From positions 6,486,920-6,550,919 of the forward strand of contig NZ_LR593887.1 of assembly GCF_901538355.1 (NCBI RefSeq): a stretch of DNA of 64,000 nucleotides, read 5' to 3'. Both the position numbers and the translations under genes were made by a program. Shown here one piece after another: positions 44,855 through 52,907 of the stretch (positions within the stretch are counted from its first letter, which is position 1; the number at the start of each line of letters is the position of its first letter). The stretch is from Tuwongella immobilis. Lineage in GTDB: Bacteria > Planctomycetota > Planctomycetia > Gemmatales > Gemmataceae. The notes beneath the pieces are model-generated. The model saw only the letters and a program-made list of their open reading frames with translations. It ran no database searches and was not told the origin of the DNA.

Positions 44855-45529
44855 TTATTGCATCGGAGCCGCGGCCGGGGCGGCAGCCGGAGCAGCCGGG
44901 GCCGCAACCGGATTACGAGCGTTCAGCGTTTGGATCACCGCGTCGGTGATGTCCAATTGCCGTTGGTAGAACGGCATCGCCGCCGGGGTTTGCAGCTTCA
45001 GTTGCGCGATCGAAGGGGTGTTTTCTTCGGTCGGCAACGTGGCATCCGGGTAGCACAGCACCAGTTCCATGCCGTTGGCAACGGCGATGGCTTCGATGAT
45101 GCCCTTGATGTCTTGGTACACGCGAACAATCGTGTCGTTCGACATCGTTCCCAACTTCTTCTGAGCATCGCGATCCAAATCTTGGATTTCGCGTTGCAGT
45201 TGGGTGATTTCCTTTTCCAGCTTGTCGCGTTCCGCAGCGCTGGCGGCGGTGGCCGGCGACTTGGCGATGGTTTGTTGCCGTTCCGCGATTTCGCCCCGCT
45301 TCTTGTTCATACGGGCGATGAAGTCCGCTCGCAGATCGGCCAGTTCCTTACCGGCGGCGGTTGCCTTGTTGAAGTTCCGAAGCACCTTGGCGATATTCAC
45401 CAACGCAATCTTCGAGCGCTGCGGAGCCGCGGCTTGACCCATTGCCTTGGGGCCAGTCGTCCAGCTTCCCACATGCATGATGCCAGCCAGGGCCACCAGG
45501 GCCGTCAGAAAGGCGATCAGTTTTTTCAC
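44855..45529 (-). CDS. OmpH/Skp-family periplasmic chaperone
   Basis: The protein is 224 aa. GTG start with GAGGAG 8 nt upstream; signal peptide KKLIAFLTALVALAGIMHVG. The mature N-terminus (KIALVNIAKVLRNFNKATAA) matches the OmpH start, followed by a long coiled coil (about 65-145; RQQTIAKSPATAASAAERDK and KEITQLQREIQDLDRDAQKK). The C-terminus ends in an Ala/Pro tail. It should act as a trimeric periplasmic chaperone for outer-membrane proteins. Position upstream of lpxC supports an envelope role. Confidence 0.85.
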   Translation of the reverse strand: MKKLIAFLTALVALAGIMHVGSWTTGPKAMGQAAAPQRSKIALVNIAKVLRNFNKATAAGKELADLRADFIARMNKKRGEIAERQQTIAKSPATAASAAERDKLEKEITQLQREIQDLDRDAQKKLGTMSNDTIVRVYQDIKGIIEAIAVANGMELVLCYPDATLPTEENTPSIAQLKLQTPAAMPFYQRQLDITDAVIQTLNARNPVAAPAAPAAAPAAAPMQ

Positions 45530-45821
45530 GATCGTTTCTCCTCTATCTCATCCTGAGCCATCCCGTCGCGGCGTTCCATTCCGCTGATTGACCCCTCGAC
45601 AGGCAGAGCCCGACGAACGGCCTTGGTGAGCGGGTTGTAATCCAACCGACTCTCCCGGTCAATGCGAACCGGACGAAGCCCCCAAACCTGATTTTTTTCT
45701 GTCCTCCATCAAGTTTGCCAAATCGTTCTGCCGAATACCGAATTAGCCTAGTCTCCCCATTCCCATGGGGGATGACCGCTCCAGGCTGATTCCATCGCTT
45801 CTTCCGACTTGAGGACACTCC

Positions 45822-46235
45822 ATGCCACTGCGCACCCGACGCCGGTTGACCCTGTTGGTCTGGCCGATGCTCGCCCTTGCTGGTTGCGGGGAATCCAACA
45901 CCGAACGGGTCACCGTCCACGGACAAGTCACCATTCAAGGACAACCGTTAATCGGTGGAACGATCGTCTTCACACCCGATCCCGAACGCGGCCAATCCGG
46001 CCCACTTTCGTTCGCGCCCATTCAATCCGATGGCACGTACATTCTCAGAACCGAACAAGGATTTGGTGCGCCACCCGGCTGGCATCGCATCACCATTGCC
46101 CCCGCGCCCACCGTCGATGCCAACACTCCAGCTCTCTTGCCATCACGCTATCGTCACCCCGAACAGTCCGGATTAGTCCGACAAGTTCAGGCGACTGGCG
46201 AAAATCAAATCGATTTCCAACTCCAAGAACAATAA
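45822..46235 (+). CDS. Small lipoprotein with carboxypeptidase-regulatory/TTR-like fold
   Basis: The protein is 137 aa. Lipoprotein signal ends in the lipobox LALAGC (Cys 22). The mature part reads VTVHGQVTIQGQPLIGGTIV then FTPDP, the opening of the beta-sandwich domain found in hundreds of small planctomycete lipoproteins, and ends NQIDFQLQEQ. Its role is unknown; members are usually membrane-anchored periplasmic proteins. It is followed by a structured intergenic stretch and the GT2 gene on the same strand. Confidence 0.82.
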   Translation: MPLRTRRRLTLLVWPMLALAGCGESNTERVTVHGQVTIQGQPLIGGTIVFTPDPERGQSGPLSFAPIQSDGTYILRTEQGFGAPPGWHRITIAPAPTVDANTPALLPSRYRHPEQSGLVRQVQATGENQIDFQLQEQ

Positions 46236-46330
46236 CCACTTGCGATCACGGAAGCCCCGTTGCGACGCCTTCTAGTCCGCTGTTCCGGTTGACACTCCGG
46301 TTCCCGGGATGGTACACCTACATCGGCAAC

Positions 46331-46443
46331 GAAGCCCCGTCTCATCACGGGCTTCTCGGGCCGGGACAAGAACCTAGATGCAAGGATTGCATCCCAGGGT
46401 TCGGCAGTCCCGTGACACATGGATGTGTCCTCCAAAACCAGGA
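46331..46443 (+). ncRNA. Structured leader or small RNA before the GT2 gene (candidate)
   Basis: Three stems occur in about 100 bp. GAAGCCC/GGGCTTC (46331-46337 and 46349-46355); a 17-bp composite stem made of GGGAC, GAACC and GATGCAA paired with TTGCATC, GGTTC and GTCCC (46363-46411, loop GGA, small internal loops); and GACACA/TGTGTC with a TGGA loop (46414-46429). TCCT at 46428-46431 could also pair with AGGA at 46440-46443, the probable ribosome-binding site of the next gene. This suggests a regulatory leader or a small RNA, but no known RNA family is recognised. Confidence 0.4.
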
Positions 46444-46449
46444 TCGCGT

Positions 46450-47553
46450 ATGCCCGCACCCAAGATGATTCCCCTGGAAACGGATGCCCCCGGCCTGGCC
46501 GTTGGGACCCTGACACCCTCGGATCGCCTCCCGCTTCCCGCAGAACAGCCCGAAGATTGGCGACCCGATTGGATTCGACGACTCAGCGAATCCGGCCCTG
46601 TGGATCTCTCCATCTGTATCGCCAGTTGGAATTGCATCGATTACCTGCGCAAATGCCTGGAATCGCTGCACGATATTCCCCAAGGGGTTCGGCTCGAAAC
46701 CATCGTTGTGGACAATGCCTCGCACGATGGCGCGGCCGAAATGGTCGCCAAGGATTTTCCCGAAGTCCTACTGGTGCGAAATTCCGAGAATAAAGGCTTC
46801 GCTAAGGCCAGCAATCAGGCCGCCGCTCTCGCCACCGGACGCTATGTCTTCTTTCTGAACAACGATACCGAACTCCCCGCACAAACCCTTCGCAAACTCC
46901 TGGATTACGCCGAGGCCCATCCGGAAGTCGGCATGATCGGCCCGAAATTACTGGGCGGAGACGGGGCGGTGCAAATTTCCTATCGTCGTCGGCCGTCGCT
47001 TCTGGCCATGCTGCATCGCACCAGCATCCTCCGCTGGACGGGCTTGTTTCGCGGAGAATATCAGCGTTATCGCCGCGATAGTTTCCAGGCCCGCGAAGCC
47101 CGCCGCGTGGAAATTCTCATGGGCGCTGCCGTGCTGATGCGCCGCGATGTCTTCGAGCAATGCGGCCGATGGGACGAAGATTACCACTTCGGCGGCGAAG
47201 ATATCGACCTCTCCGAACGCGTCGGCCGACAATATCCGCTGGTCTATCTGGCGGATGTCGAGATTACCCATTTCGGCCGCATCAGTTCCCGACAGAATAT
47301 CGAATTCGCTGCCCCGAATGTGCTGATTGGCTACGTCCACTATTTCCGCAAAACCGGCACCAGCCGATTGGCATTGGCCGCATACAAAGCCACTGTCACC
47401 ATTGATCTGCCATTCCAACTGTTGGGCAAATCGCTGCAATTGCTGTGGCGAACCCTGCGTGGCCAATCTGTTCGCGCCGCCAAAACCCGCATCGCCCTTC
47501 GCGGATTATGGCATTTCGCCCGCCACGAATTGACCCGATTCTGGAAGGCATAA
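46450..47553 (+). CDS. Family 2 glycosyltransferase (rhamnosyltransferase-like)
   Basis: The protein is 367 aa. GT-A fold features: VDLSICIASWNCIDYLRKCL at about 50, VVDNASHDGAAE, NKGFAKASNQAAA, FFLNNDTELP (DxD-like NND) and the C-terminal WDEDYHFGGEDIDLSERVGR, typical of the WcaA/RfbF-type rhamnosyltransferase group. ATG 46450 has AGGA 6 nt upstream. It probably adds a sugar to a surface glycan or lipid-linked oligosaccharide at the cytoplasmic face. It is preceded by a structured leader and convergent with the next gene. Confidence 0.88.
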   Translation: MPAPKMIPLETDAPGLAVGTLTPSDRLPLPAEQPEDWRPDWIRRLSESGPVDLSICIASWNCIDYLRKCLESLHDIPQGVRLETIVVDNASHDGAAEMVAKDFPEVLLVRNSENKGFAKASNQAAALATGRYVFFLNNDTELPAQTLRKLLDYAEAHPEVGMIGPKLLGGDGAVQISYRRRPSLLAMLHRTSILRWTGLFRGEYQRYRRDSFQAREARRVEILMGAAVLMRRDVFEQCGRWDEDYHFGGEDIDLSERVGRQYPLVYLADVEITHFGRISSRQNIEFAAPNVLIGYVHYFRKTGTSRLALAAYKATVTIDLPFQLLGKSLQLLWRTLRGQSVRAAKTRIALRGLWHFARHELTRFWKA

Positions 47554-47560
47554 CTCAACC

Positions 47561-47604
47561 GGGGAACAGTCGCCGATCCATCCAACGATCGCCGATTGTT
47601 CCCC
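47561..47604. terminator. Hairpin between convergent genes
   Basis: Perfect 8-bp arms GGGGAACA (47561-47568) and TGTTCCCC (47597-47604) with a 28-nt loop sit between the GT2 stop (47553) and the convergent TIM-barrel stop (47636). It may act as a bidirectional terminator, though no U-tract is adjacent. Confidence 0.5.
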
Positions 47605-47635
47605 GATTTCGATTCCGGCCCAACGATCTGCTCGC

Positions 47636-48634
47636 TCAACTCTTGGCCATGGCTGCCGCCACCACAGCTTGCATTTTCTCCAACCCCGTCTTCGCCACCA
47701 GCATCGGATCTTGCTTCCAATAGCCGGGATTGAACAATTCCAGCGACAACATTCCCGAATAGCCAATCTGCATCAGCGTTCGCAGCACCGGCACCAACGG
47801 CGCAATGCCATCGCCCGGATAGACCCGATCCGCGTCTTTGATGACGGCCCGATCCAGTCGATCCGGATAATCATTCATGTGGAAAATGCCAATCGCCTCG
47901 CCGCGCAGCAGCGACAATCCCTGAAACCCGCTGCCACCTTTGAACAAATGATAGATATCCGGCAACACCGCCGCCTGCGGATGACGGGATTCCATGGCCA
48001 CCAGCACGGTTTCGCCCAATCGGGATAGCGATTTCGAGAAGCCCCACACTTCCACCAACGGCGTCACGCCCATGCTGCGGCCCAATTCCGCGAGTGCAAA
48101 ATAGCGATCTGCCGCCGCCATCAAGCTCAGATCCGCCTTGTCGGTGGCCCCCGCCGGCGGCGCCGCCAACCGCGTACCCCCCAATTGCTGCACCAGATCC
48201 ATGCACCGCTTGGCCTCGTCCATCCCCTTGGCCCGCAGCCCGGCATCGTCCACAATCCACTGCGCGAAACCGATGGCATCCGCCAGCACCAGGCCCGCAT
48301 CCATCAGCCGCTTGCGAAGATCCTTCAGCGATCCACCGCTGGCCACGAATTGATCCAACTCGTTGATCCACGGCTCGATTGCCTGGTATCCTGCTTTCGC
48401 GGCCAATTCGATCTCGGCGACAATGCCCAATTTTTGGCCGCGGATTGCGCTCGTATTCAAACAATACTGAAAAGGCGACTTCCCGGAATCGGCCCGTTCG
48501 CTGGACGCAGTCGCGGTTGCGGTCGCATTCGGATCAGCCGCCGCAGTCGCCGAATGCGCTCCACTCGCCCACAGCAATGGTGCCCCCGCCAGAAGCGCGG
48601 TTTCTTTCATCCAATTTCGTCGATTTGTCGCCAT
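47636..48634 (-). CDS. Secreted sugar phosphate isomerase/epimerase-like TIM barrel (Tat type)
   Basis: The protein is 332 aa. The N-terminus MATNRRNWMKETALLAGAPL has a twin-Arg pattern (NRRNWMK), then a hydrophobic stretch and cleavage near SATAAA, so Tat export is likely. The barrel follows, with candidate metal Glu in LVEVWGFSKSL (about 210), His in DIYHLFKGG (about 243), GIFHMNDYPD (about 265) and Glu in MLSLELFNPGYW. Many planctomycete Tat-exported TIM barrels of this type act on sugars or cyclitols outside the cytoplasm; the exact reaction is unknown. GGAG precedes the ATG by about 11 nt. Confidence 0.83.
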   Translation of the reverse strand: MATNRRNWMKETALLAGAPLLWASGAHSATAAADPNATATATASSERADSGKSPFQYCLNTSAIRGQKLGIVAEIELAAKAGYQAIEPWINELDQFVASGGSLKDLRKRLMDAGLVLADAIGFAQWIVDDAGLRAKGMDEAKRCMDLVQQLGGTRLAAPPAGATDKADLSLMAAADRYFALAELGRSMGVTPLVEVWGFSKSLSRLGETVLVAMESRHPQAAVLPDIYHLFKGGSGFQGLSLLRGEAIGIFHMNDYPDRLDRAVIKDADRVYPGDGIAPLVPVLRTLMQIGYSGMLSLELFNPGYWKQDPMLVAKTGLEKMQAVVAAAMAKS

Positions 48635-48889
48635 GGCTCGCTTCTCCGCTCCGGGCCGATTCCCAACTGGTGATTCCGCCGCATGCATCAGGGCGAAGTG
48701 TAGTCGGCCACTGGGCGAAGAACCAGGAAAATCCCGATGCGAATTTTGCGACGCTCTCGGACATTTCCCCGCCAAACTTGACCTATTTTTGTGAGAACCA
48801 CACTGCTATACACGCCCCGCCTGAAGCGATTCGGGGTTGGCATGGATGTCGGCCACCGAATGGCGGTTTGCAGTGGGGAGATCGTCCGC

Positions 48890-49684
48890 ATGAGCATGGA
48901 TGCGCAGCGGCTCAGCATCATCGCGTGCCTGGGAATTTTATGGCTGTCAATTGTTCCCGGTCGCGCTGGTGCTGGCTGAGCCCCTGGGGCGATCTGCCCC
49001 CCAGGTTTCGGCGGTCTGCCGAACATGCCCGCACAAGCGATGCCGCAGATGGTGCCCCAGGCACTGCCTCCCGGCTACGCGATGCCCCAACAAGCCATGC
49101 CGCGTGGAAATGCCTACGCCCCCCCGAAACTGCCGATGAAGCCGCGCACGCTTCCGCCAACGATTCGAGCGCAGTCGGATGATCCGCGTCAGCCGCTGGC
49201 AGCCCCGCCGCCACCGATGTTGATGCAATCCCCGAATGCCGCATTGCCAACTTCGCCGATTGCGCCGCCAACTGCGCCGCAATTCGCGCCGGAGCCGCCA
49301 CTGCAAATTCCCTCGCCGCAAGAAGCGGGAATTCAGTTAGCCGATCCAGCAGACCCCGGATTCGTCGCACCGGCCATGCCGTCGCTCAACGGAATGCCCG
49401 CGCCGCGTCCGATCACGGCACCAACGGCACCTGCACCGGAACCGCCATTGGCGAGTCCGACTGCACCGCCGGCGAATGCGGAAAATTGGGTCGCACAGTT
49501 GGCTCAGTTGGATCGTCTCGGAATGCTCGCGTTCCAGCTCGATCCGCTGCCCCAAGGTGTCCGCTTTGTCGGCACCTTCCAGACGGCCACTGGTCAACGC
49601 CGAATTGAAGTTGTCGGCGCAACCCGCGGTGCCGCCCTGCAAGCCGCCCTTGCTCAATTGCAGGCCATCGCCCCAGGCCAATGA
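48890..49684 (+). pseudogene. Pro-rich secreted protein interrupted by an in-frame TGA
   Basis: An ATG at 48890 with GGGGAG about 10 nt upstream begins MSMDAQRLSIIACLGILWLS, a good signal peptide ending GRAGAG. A TGA at 48977-48979 then stops it after 29 codons. The same frame reopens directly (APGAICPPGFGGLPN) and continues for about 235 codons through a Pro/Ala/Met-rich region to a compact C-terminal domain (WVAQLAQLDRLGMLAFQLDP; VVGATRGAALQAALAQLQAI). Restoring TGG (Trp) would give a 264-aa exported protein. The internal ATG at 49025 lacks a ribosome site. So this is a nonsense mutation, sequencing error or, less likely, readthrough. Confidence 0.7.
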
Positions 49685-49700
49685 CGCCATTGCGTCCACC

Positions 49701-49770
49701 GGAGCTGATTTCTCCCGATGGAATTCTCTGGAATTCTCATCTGCGAGAAATCAGCTCCTGCTTGTTTTCT
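49701..49770 (+). terminator. Long hairpin with U-rich tail after the Pro-rich gene
   Basis: Perfect 14-bp arms GGAGCTGATTTCTC (49701-49714) and GAGAAATCAGCTCC (49745-49758) surround a loop that itself folds (GATG-GAATTC with GAATTC-T-CATC). It is followed by TGCTTGTTTTCTC, and begins 17 bp after the stop at 49684. This is a convincing terminator; it also sits in the leader region of the HEAT-repeat gene. Confidence 0.8.
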
Positions 49771-49833
49771 CACCCCTCCGCACCCACAATGCACATCAGA
49801 GGTCCGCCTGGTTCTGCAGAAAGGGATGCCCCC

Positions 49834-52152
49834 ATGGTCTTTACCCTTCGGTGCCGATTCGTGCTGTTGGTTCTGCCCATCCTGATGACGCTGCCCATGG
49901 CATGCCGCCAGCCCGTCCCCTCCAGCGCGGTCAAACGCGAAATCAGCGATGTCAACGATACCCCGGATTCCGCCGATCCGCTGCTCGATCGTTGGGTGCG
50001 CAATTTCGCCGCCGCCACCGGAGAAGGCCGCGAAAAAGCCATGGCCGCCATCATTCAGATCCACGAAGCCGACGAAGGGATCGATGTCATTCTCCCCCTG
50101 CTGACACTCTTGGACGACCGCAAGACCGACGGCCCCGGCCAATACTTCCCGGATGTGCCCAGCAGCACCATGGAAGCCGCCGTCATGACCCTGCTGAAAC
50201 TCGGTCCCAAAGCCGAAGAAGCACTCCTCGTCCGCGGCCTGCCCAAACTGCAAGCGCACCTCAACGATACCGATCCGCTGGTCCGCGAACACGCACTGCA
50301 CGCCCTGGCCCGACTCGGCAAACGTGCCAATCCTGCAACCATCCAAATGGTCAAGCAGTTGAGCGACAAGGATAACAATGTCCGTCGCGCCGCCTATCTC
50401 GCCATGCGAGCAATCGCCCCGATTCCTTCGCCGGAGTTGGTCAAACTGCTCAATTCCAGCGATGCCAGCATTCGCAGCGATGCCGCCGAGGCGATTCAAG
50501 ACCGCGACCTGCCCGCCGATGCGCTGCCCACGCTGATGAAATGCCTGCAAGACCCCGATCGATTCGTCCGCAACACCGCCGCCGAAGCCATCGGCAAACT
50601 CGGAGCCAAGGCCGAACCGGCGATCCCCGAATTGATCAAAAACATCGAAGACCTCAACGAGCAAGACCTTCGCAACGCCCGTCAGCTCAGCGATTTGGGT
50701 GCCCTGGAAGCGCTGCGCAAAATTGGTGCCCCCGCAGTCGCACCGTTGGCCAATGTGTTGGAGTCCAAGAATTTCGTGGCCCGATATGTCGCCGCACTCA
50801 CACTCGGTCGCATGGGACCGACGGCAAAATCCGCCCTGGGCCAACTGCAAGCCCGCATGAAGGCCGAAACGCAATACGTGGATGTCGCTTGCGAAGCCGC
50901 CGCCGCCCAAATTCTCATCGGTGGCGATCCGGCCGCCCCGCTGAAATATCTCGAAGGACTGCTGGAAAATCCCCAGCCCACCGTCCGCGCGGCCGCCACT
51001 CGCACCATCGCCGCTCTGGGCAAACCCGCATCGCAACTGGTCCCCAAACTCATCCTGGAACTCAACGATCCCGATGAATCGGTCCGCCGAGTCGCCATCG
51101 AAGCCCTCAAACGCATGGGCAGCGCAGCCAAACCCGCCATCGCGGTCCTCGGACCACGCCTGACCGATGACCAAATCAGCGTGCGAACTGCCGCCGCCGA
51201 AATTCTGCTCAGCATGGGCCACGCCGCCAAAGATGCCATCGACGATCTGGGCGACGCCCTGGAAGGCGAAGATAGCAACGTCCGGAAATTGGCCGCCGAG
51301 ACACTCGCCATCCTCGGCCCCGATGCCAAACCCGCGCTGCCCGAACTCCTCAAAGCCATCCAAAACAAGGAATTCGATCCGTACCAACGCACCGCCTTCG
51401 CGCAAGCCATCGGTGCCATCGGCCCCACCGCCAGCGATGCCGCCCCCATCATGCTCGACCTGTTGGATGCCACCGACCCCATCCTGCGCAGCACCGTCGC
51501 CCGCGCACTGGGCCGCATCCAACCCAAATCGGATCTGGTCATCCCGAAATTAATCACCCTCATTCGCAAAGATTCCAACAGCAACGCCCGCCTGTCCGCC
51601 ATCTTCGCGCTGGGCAAACTCGGAACCGCCGCCAAAGCCGCCGCCGAGCCACTGTTGGAACTGTACAACAACTCCAGCACGCCCATCGAACGCAAAATCG
51701 CCCTCGCCGCCGCCCTCGGTGCCATCCTTCCCGACCAGGCCGCAACCTACCACGCCACCGTGCTCAACCCGCTGCACGATCACTCCAGCCGACCACTCAT
51801 CATCATCCAACGCAGCGTCGCCATGGAAATGCTGGAACTCCTCGGCCCCGCCGCCAAATCCGCAGTCCCCGACCTCATCGCCCTCACCCGCGATCGCGTC
51901 GCCGACCAACGCATCCGAGCCGCCCGCGCCCTCGCCTCGCTCGGCAAACTCGCCGAACCCGCCATCCCCGCACTCGTCAGCCTCCTCAAAGATAGCGACG
52001 CCACCGTCCGACGCGCCGCCATGGAATCCCTCGAAAAACTCGGCCCACTCGCCAAATCCGCCGGCCCTCGCCTCCGCGAACTCATCGCCAGCGACCCCGA
52101 AAACTCCATCCCCGCCATCCGCGCCGCCGAACGCGTCGATCCCCAACCCTAA
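49834..52152 (+). CDS. Secreted HEAT-repeat protein
   Basis: The protein is 772 aa. Signal peptide MVFTLRCRFVLLVLPILMTL ending in PMAC, so it could be a lipoprotein although the lipobox is imperfect. From about residue 60 to the end it is a solenoid of HEAT/PBS-type repeats of 35-40 residues. Examples: NDTDPLVREHALHALARLGK, SVRRVAIEALKRMGSAAKPA, SNVRKLAAETLAILGPDAKP and ATVRRAAMESLEKLGPLAKS. ATG 49834 has AAAGGGA 7 nt upstream. HEAT solenoids bind other proteins; the partner is not evident. Codon use is very even and GC-rich, giving long antisense frames. Confidence 0.9.
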   Translation: MVFTLRCRFVLLVLPILMTLPMACRQPVPSSAVKREISDVNDTPDSADPLLDRWVRNFAAATGEGREKAMAAIIQIHEADEGIDVILPLLTLLDDRKTDGPGQYFPDVPSSTMEAAVMTLLKLGPKAEEALLVRGLPKLQAHLNDTDPLVREHALHALARLGKRANPATIQMVKQLSDKDNNVRRAAYLAMRAIAPIPSPELVKLLNSSDASIRSDAAEAIQDRDLPADALPTLMKCLQDPDRFVRNTAAEAIGKLGAKAEPAIPELIKNIEDLNEQDLRNARQLSDLGALEALRKIGAPAVAPLANVLESKNFVARYVAALTLGRMGPTAKSALGQLQARMKAETQYVDVACEAAAAQILIGGDPAAPLKYLEGLLENPQPTVRAAATRTIAALGKPASQLVPKLILELNDPDESVRRVAIEALKRMGSAAKPAIAVLGPRLTDDQISVRTAAAEILLSMGHAAKDAIDDLGDALEGEDSNVRKLAAETLAILGPDAKPALPELLKAIQNKEFDPYQRTAFAQAIGAIGPTASDAAPIMLDLLDATDPILRSTVARALGRIQPKSDLVIPKLITLIRKDSNSNARLSAIFALGKLGTAAKAAAEPLLELYNNSSTPIERKIALAAALGAILPDQAATYHATVLNPLHDHSSRPLIIIQRSVAMEMLELLGPAAKSAVPDLIALTRDRVADQRIRAARALASLGKLAEPAIPALVSLLKDSDATVRRAAMESLEKLGPLAKSAGPRLRELIASDPENSIPAIRAAERVDPQP

Positions 52153-52907
52153 CCCCAACCCGCCGCATTCGGCGTGAATGGCCGTGTGGATGTCGTGTGA
52201 TGGCAGGGACGCTGCCGGTGGGAGAGATGTGGGACGCTCTCCGTGAGAGGGGGATGCTCTCCGTGGAAGTGGTGTGGGACGCTGTCCCACGCCCTGGCCA
52301 AGGGACTTGGAAGCCCCTTGGCGATCCCCTGCTTCGCTCCGATCATTTTTCGGGGCGATCGGTTGACTGCGTCACCCCGCTCACCCCGAAAAATGCTCCT
52401 CGCGGGGGCCACTTCTGGGGCTTGTTGGCGAGAGACTCTCGCTGGCTGACGCCCCCTGCGCCGTGCTTCTGCGCGGGATGAGGACGCACATTCGGAATGG
52501 TCATTGGGGTGGCTTGATCCCACTCGCACGCGGGCTGTCGATTCGGTTTCAATGAATGGAATTGAGTCGGCAGCCAGTTCACGGATATGGATCGCAGCCC
52601 CCAATCGCACGATCCGCGACCTCGCCAAAGTTGGCTGAAGAGTGCCCAAAGAGGGGCGTCAGCCAACGATTGCTCCCCGCCGGAAAGCCAAACGTGGCCC
52701 CCGCGACGAGCATTTTCGGGGCGGCTTTTTGACAACGTCAAAAAACGTCCCGAAAATGACCGGAGCGAAGACGGGGATTGCCAAGGGGACGCAATTCCCT
52801 TGGCCAGGGCGTGGGACAGCGTCCCACACCACTCACCCGGACAGCGTCCCACACCTACATTCCCACAATCCCCACAGTCTCCACTCACATCTCCCCGCTG
52901 GGGGGGA
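52153..52907. other. Gene-free stretch occupied by an inverted-repeat element
   Basis: These 755 bp lie between the convergent stops of the HEAT-repeat and DUF4397/FG-GAP genes. No frame has coding character. About 650 bp are an imperfect inverted repeat, listed separately. The centre (about 52461-52640) has no obvious structure or gene. Confidence 0.7.
52218..52866. repeat. Large imperfect inverted repeat with a perfect 35-bp core pair
   Basis: The left arm (about 52218-52460) and right arm (about 52641-52866) are reverse complements with scattered mismatches and short indels. The best-matched part is a perfect 35-bp pair at 52271-52305 and 52796-52830, beginning GGTGTGGGACGCTGTCCCAC in the left arm. 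Further matched islands lie inward (GCGGGGGCCAC, TGGCTGACGCCCC, CTTCGCTCCG). The word GTGGGACGCT recurs outside the core on both sides, and a 7-bp hairpin GCGAGAG-A-CTCTCGC lies in the left arm (52428-52442). No transposase or target-site duplication was seen. Confidence 0.85.

Noticed and set aside
49025-49684. The 219-codon frame starting at 49025 as an intact gene
   Set aside because: The ATG has no ribosome site and lies 45 bp after a TGA that ends an in-frame signal peptide; the longer interrupted gene explains the sequence better.
49654-51522. A 622-codon open frame on the minus strand
   Set aside because: It is antisense to the HEAT-repeat gene; its Gly/Phe/Asp pattern repeats with the period of the HEAT repeats, as expected for a shadow.
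52218-52866. The inverted repeat as an insertion sequence
   Set aside because: There is no transposase frame between the arms, and no target-site duplication was found at the ends.
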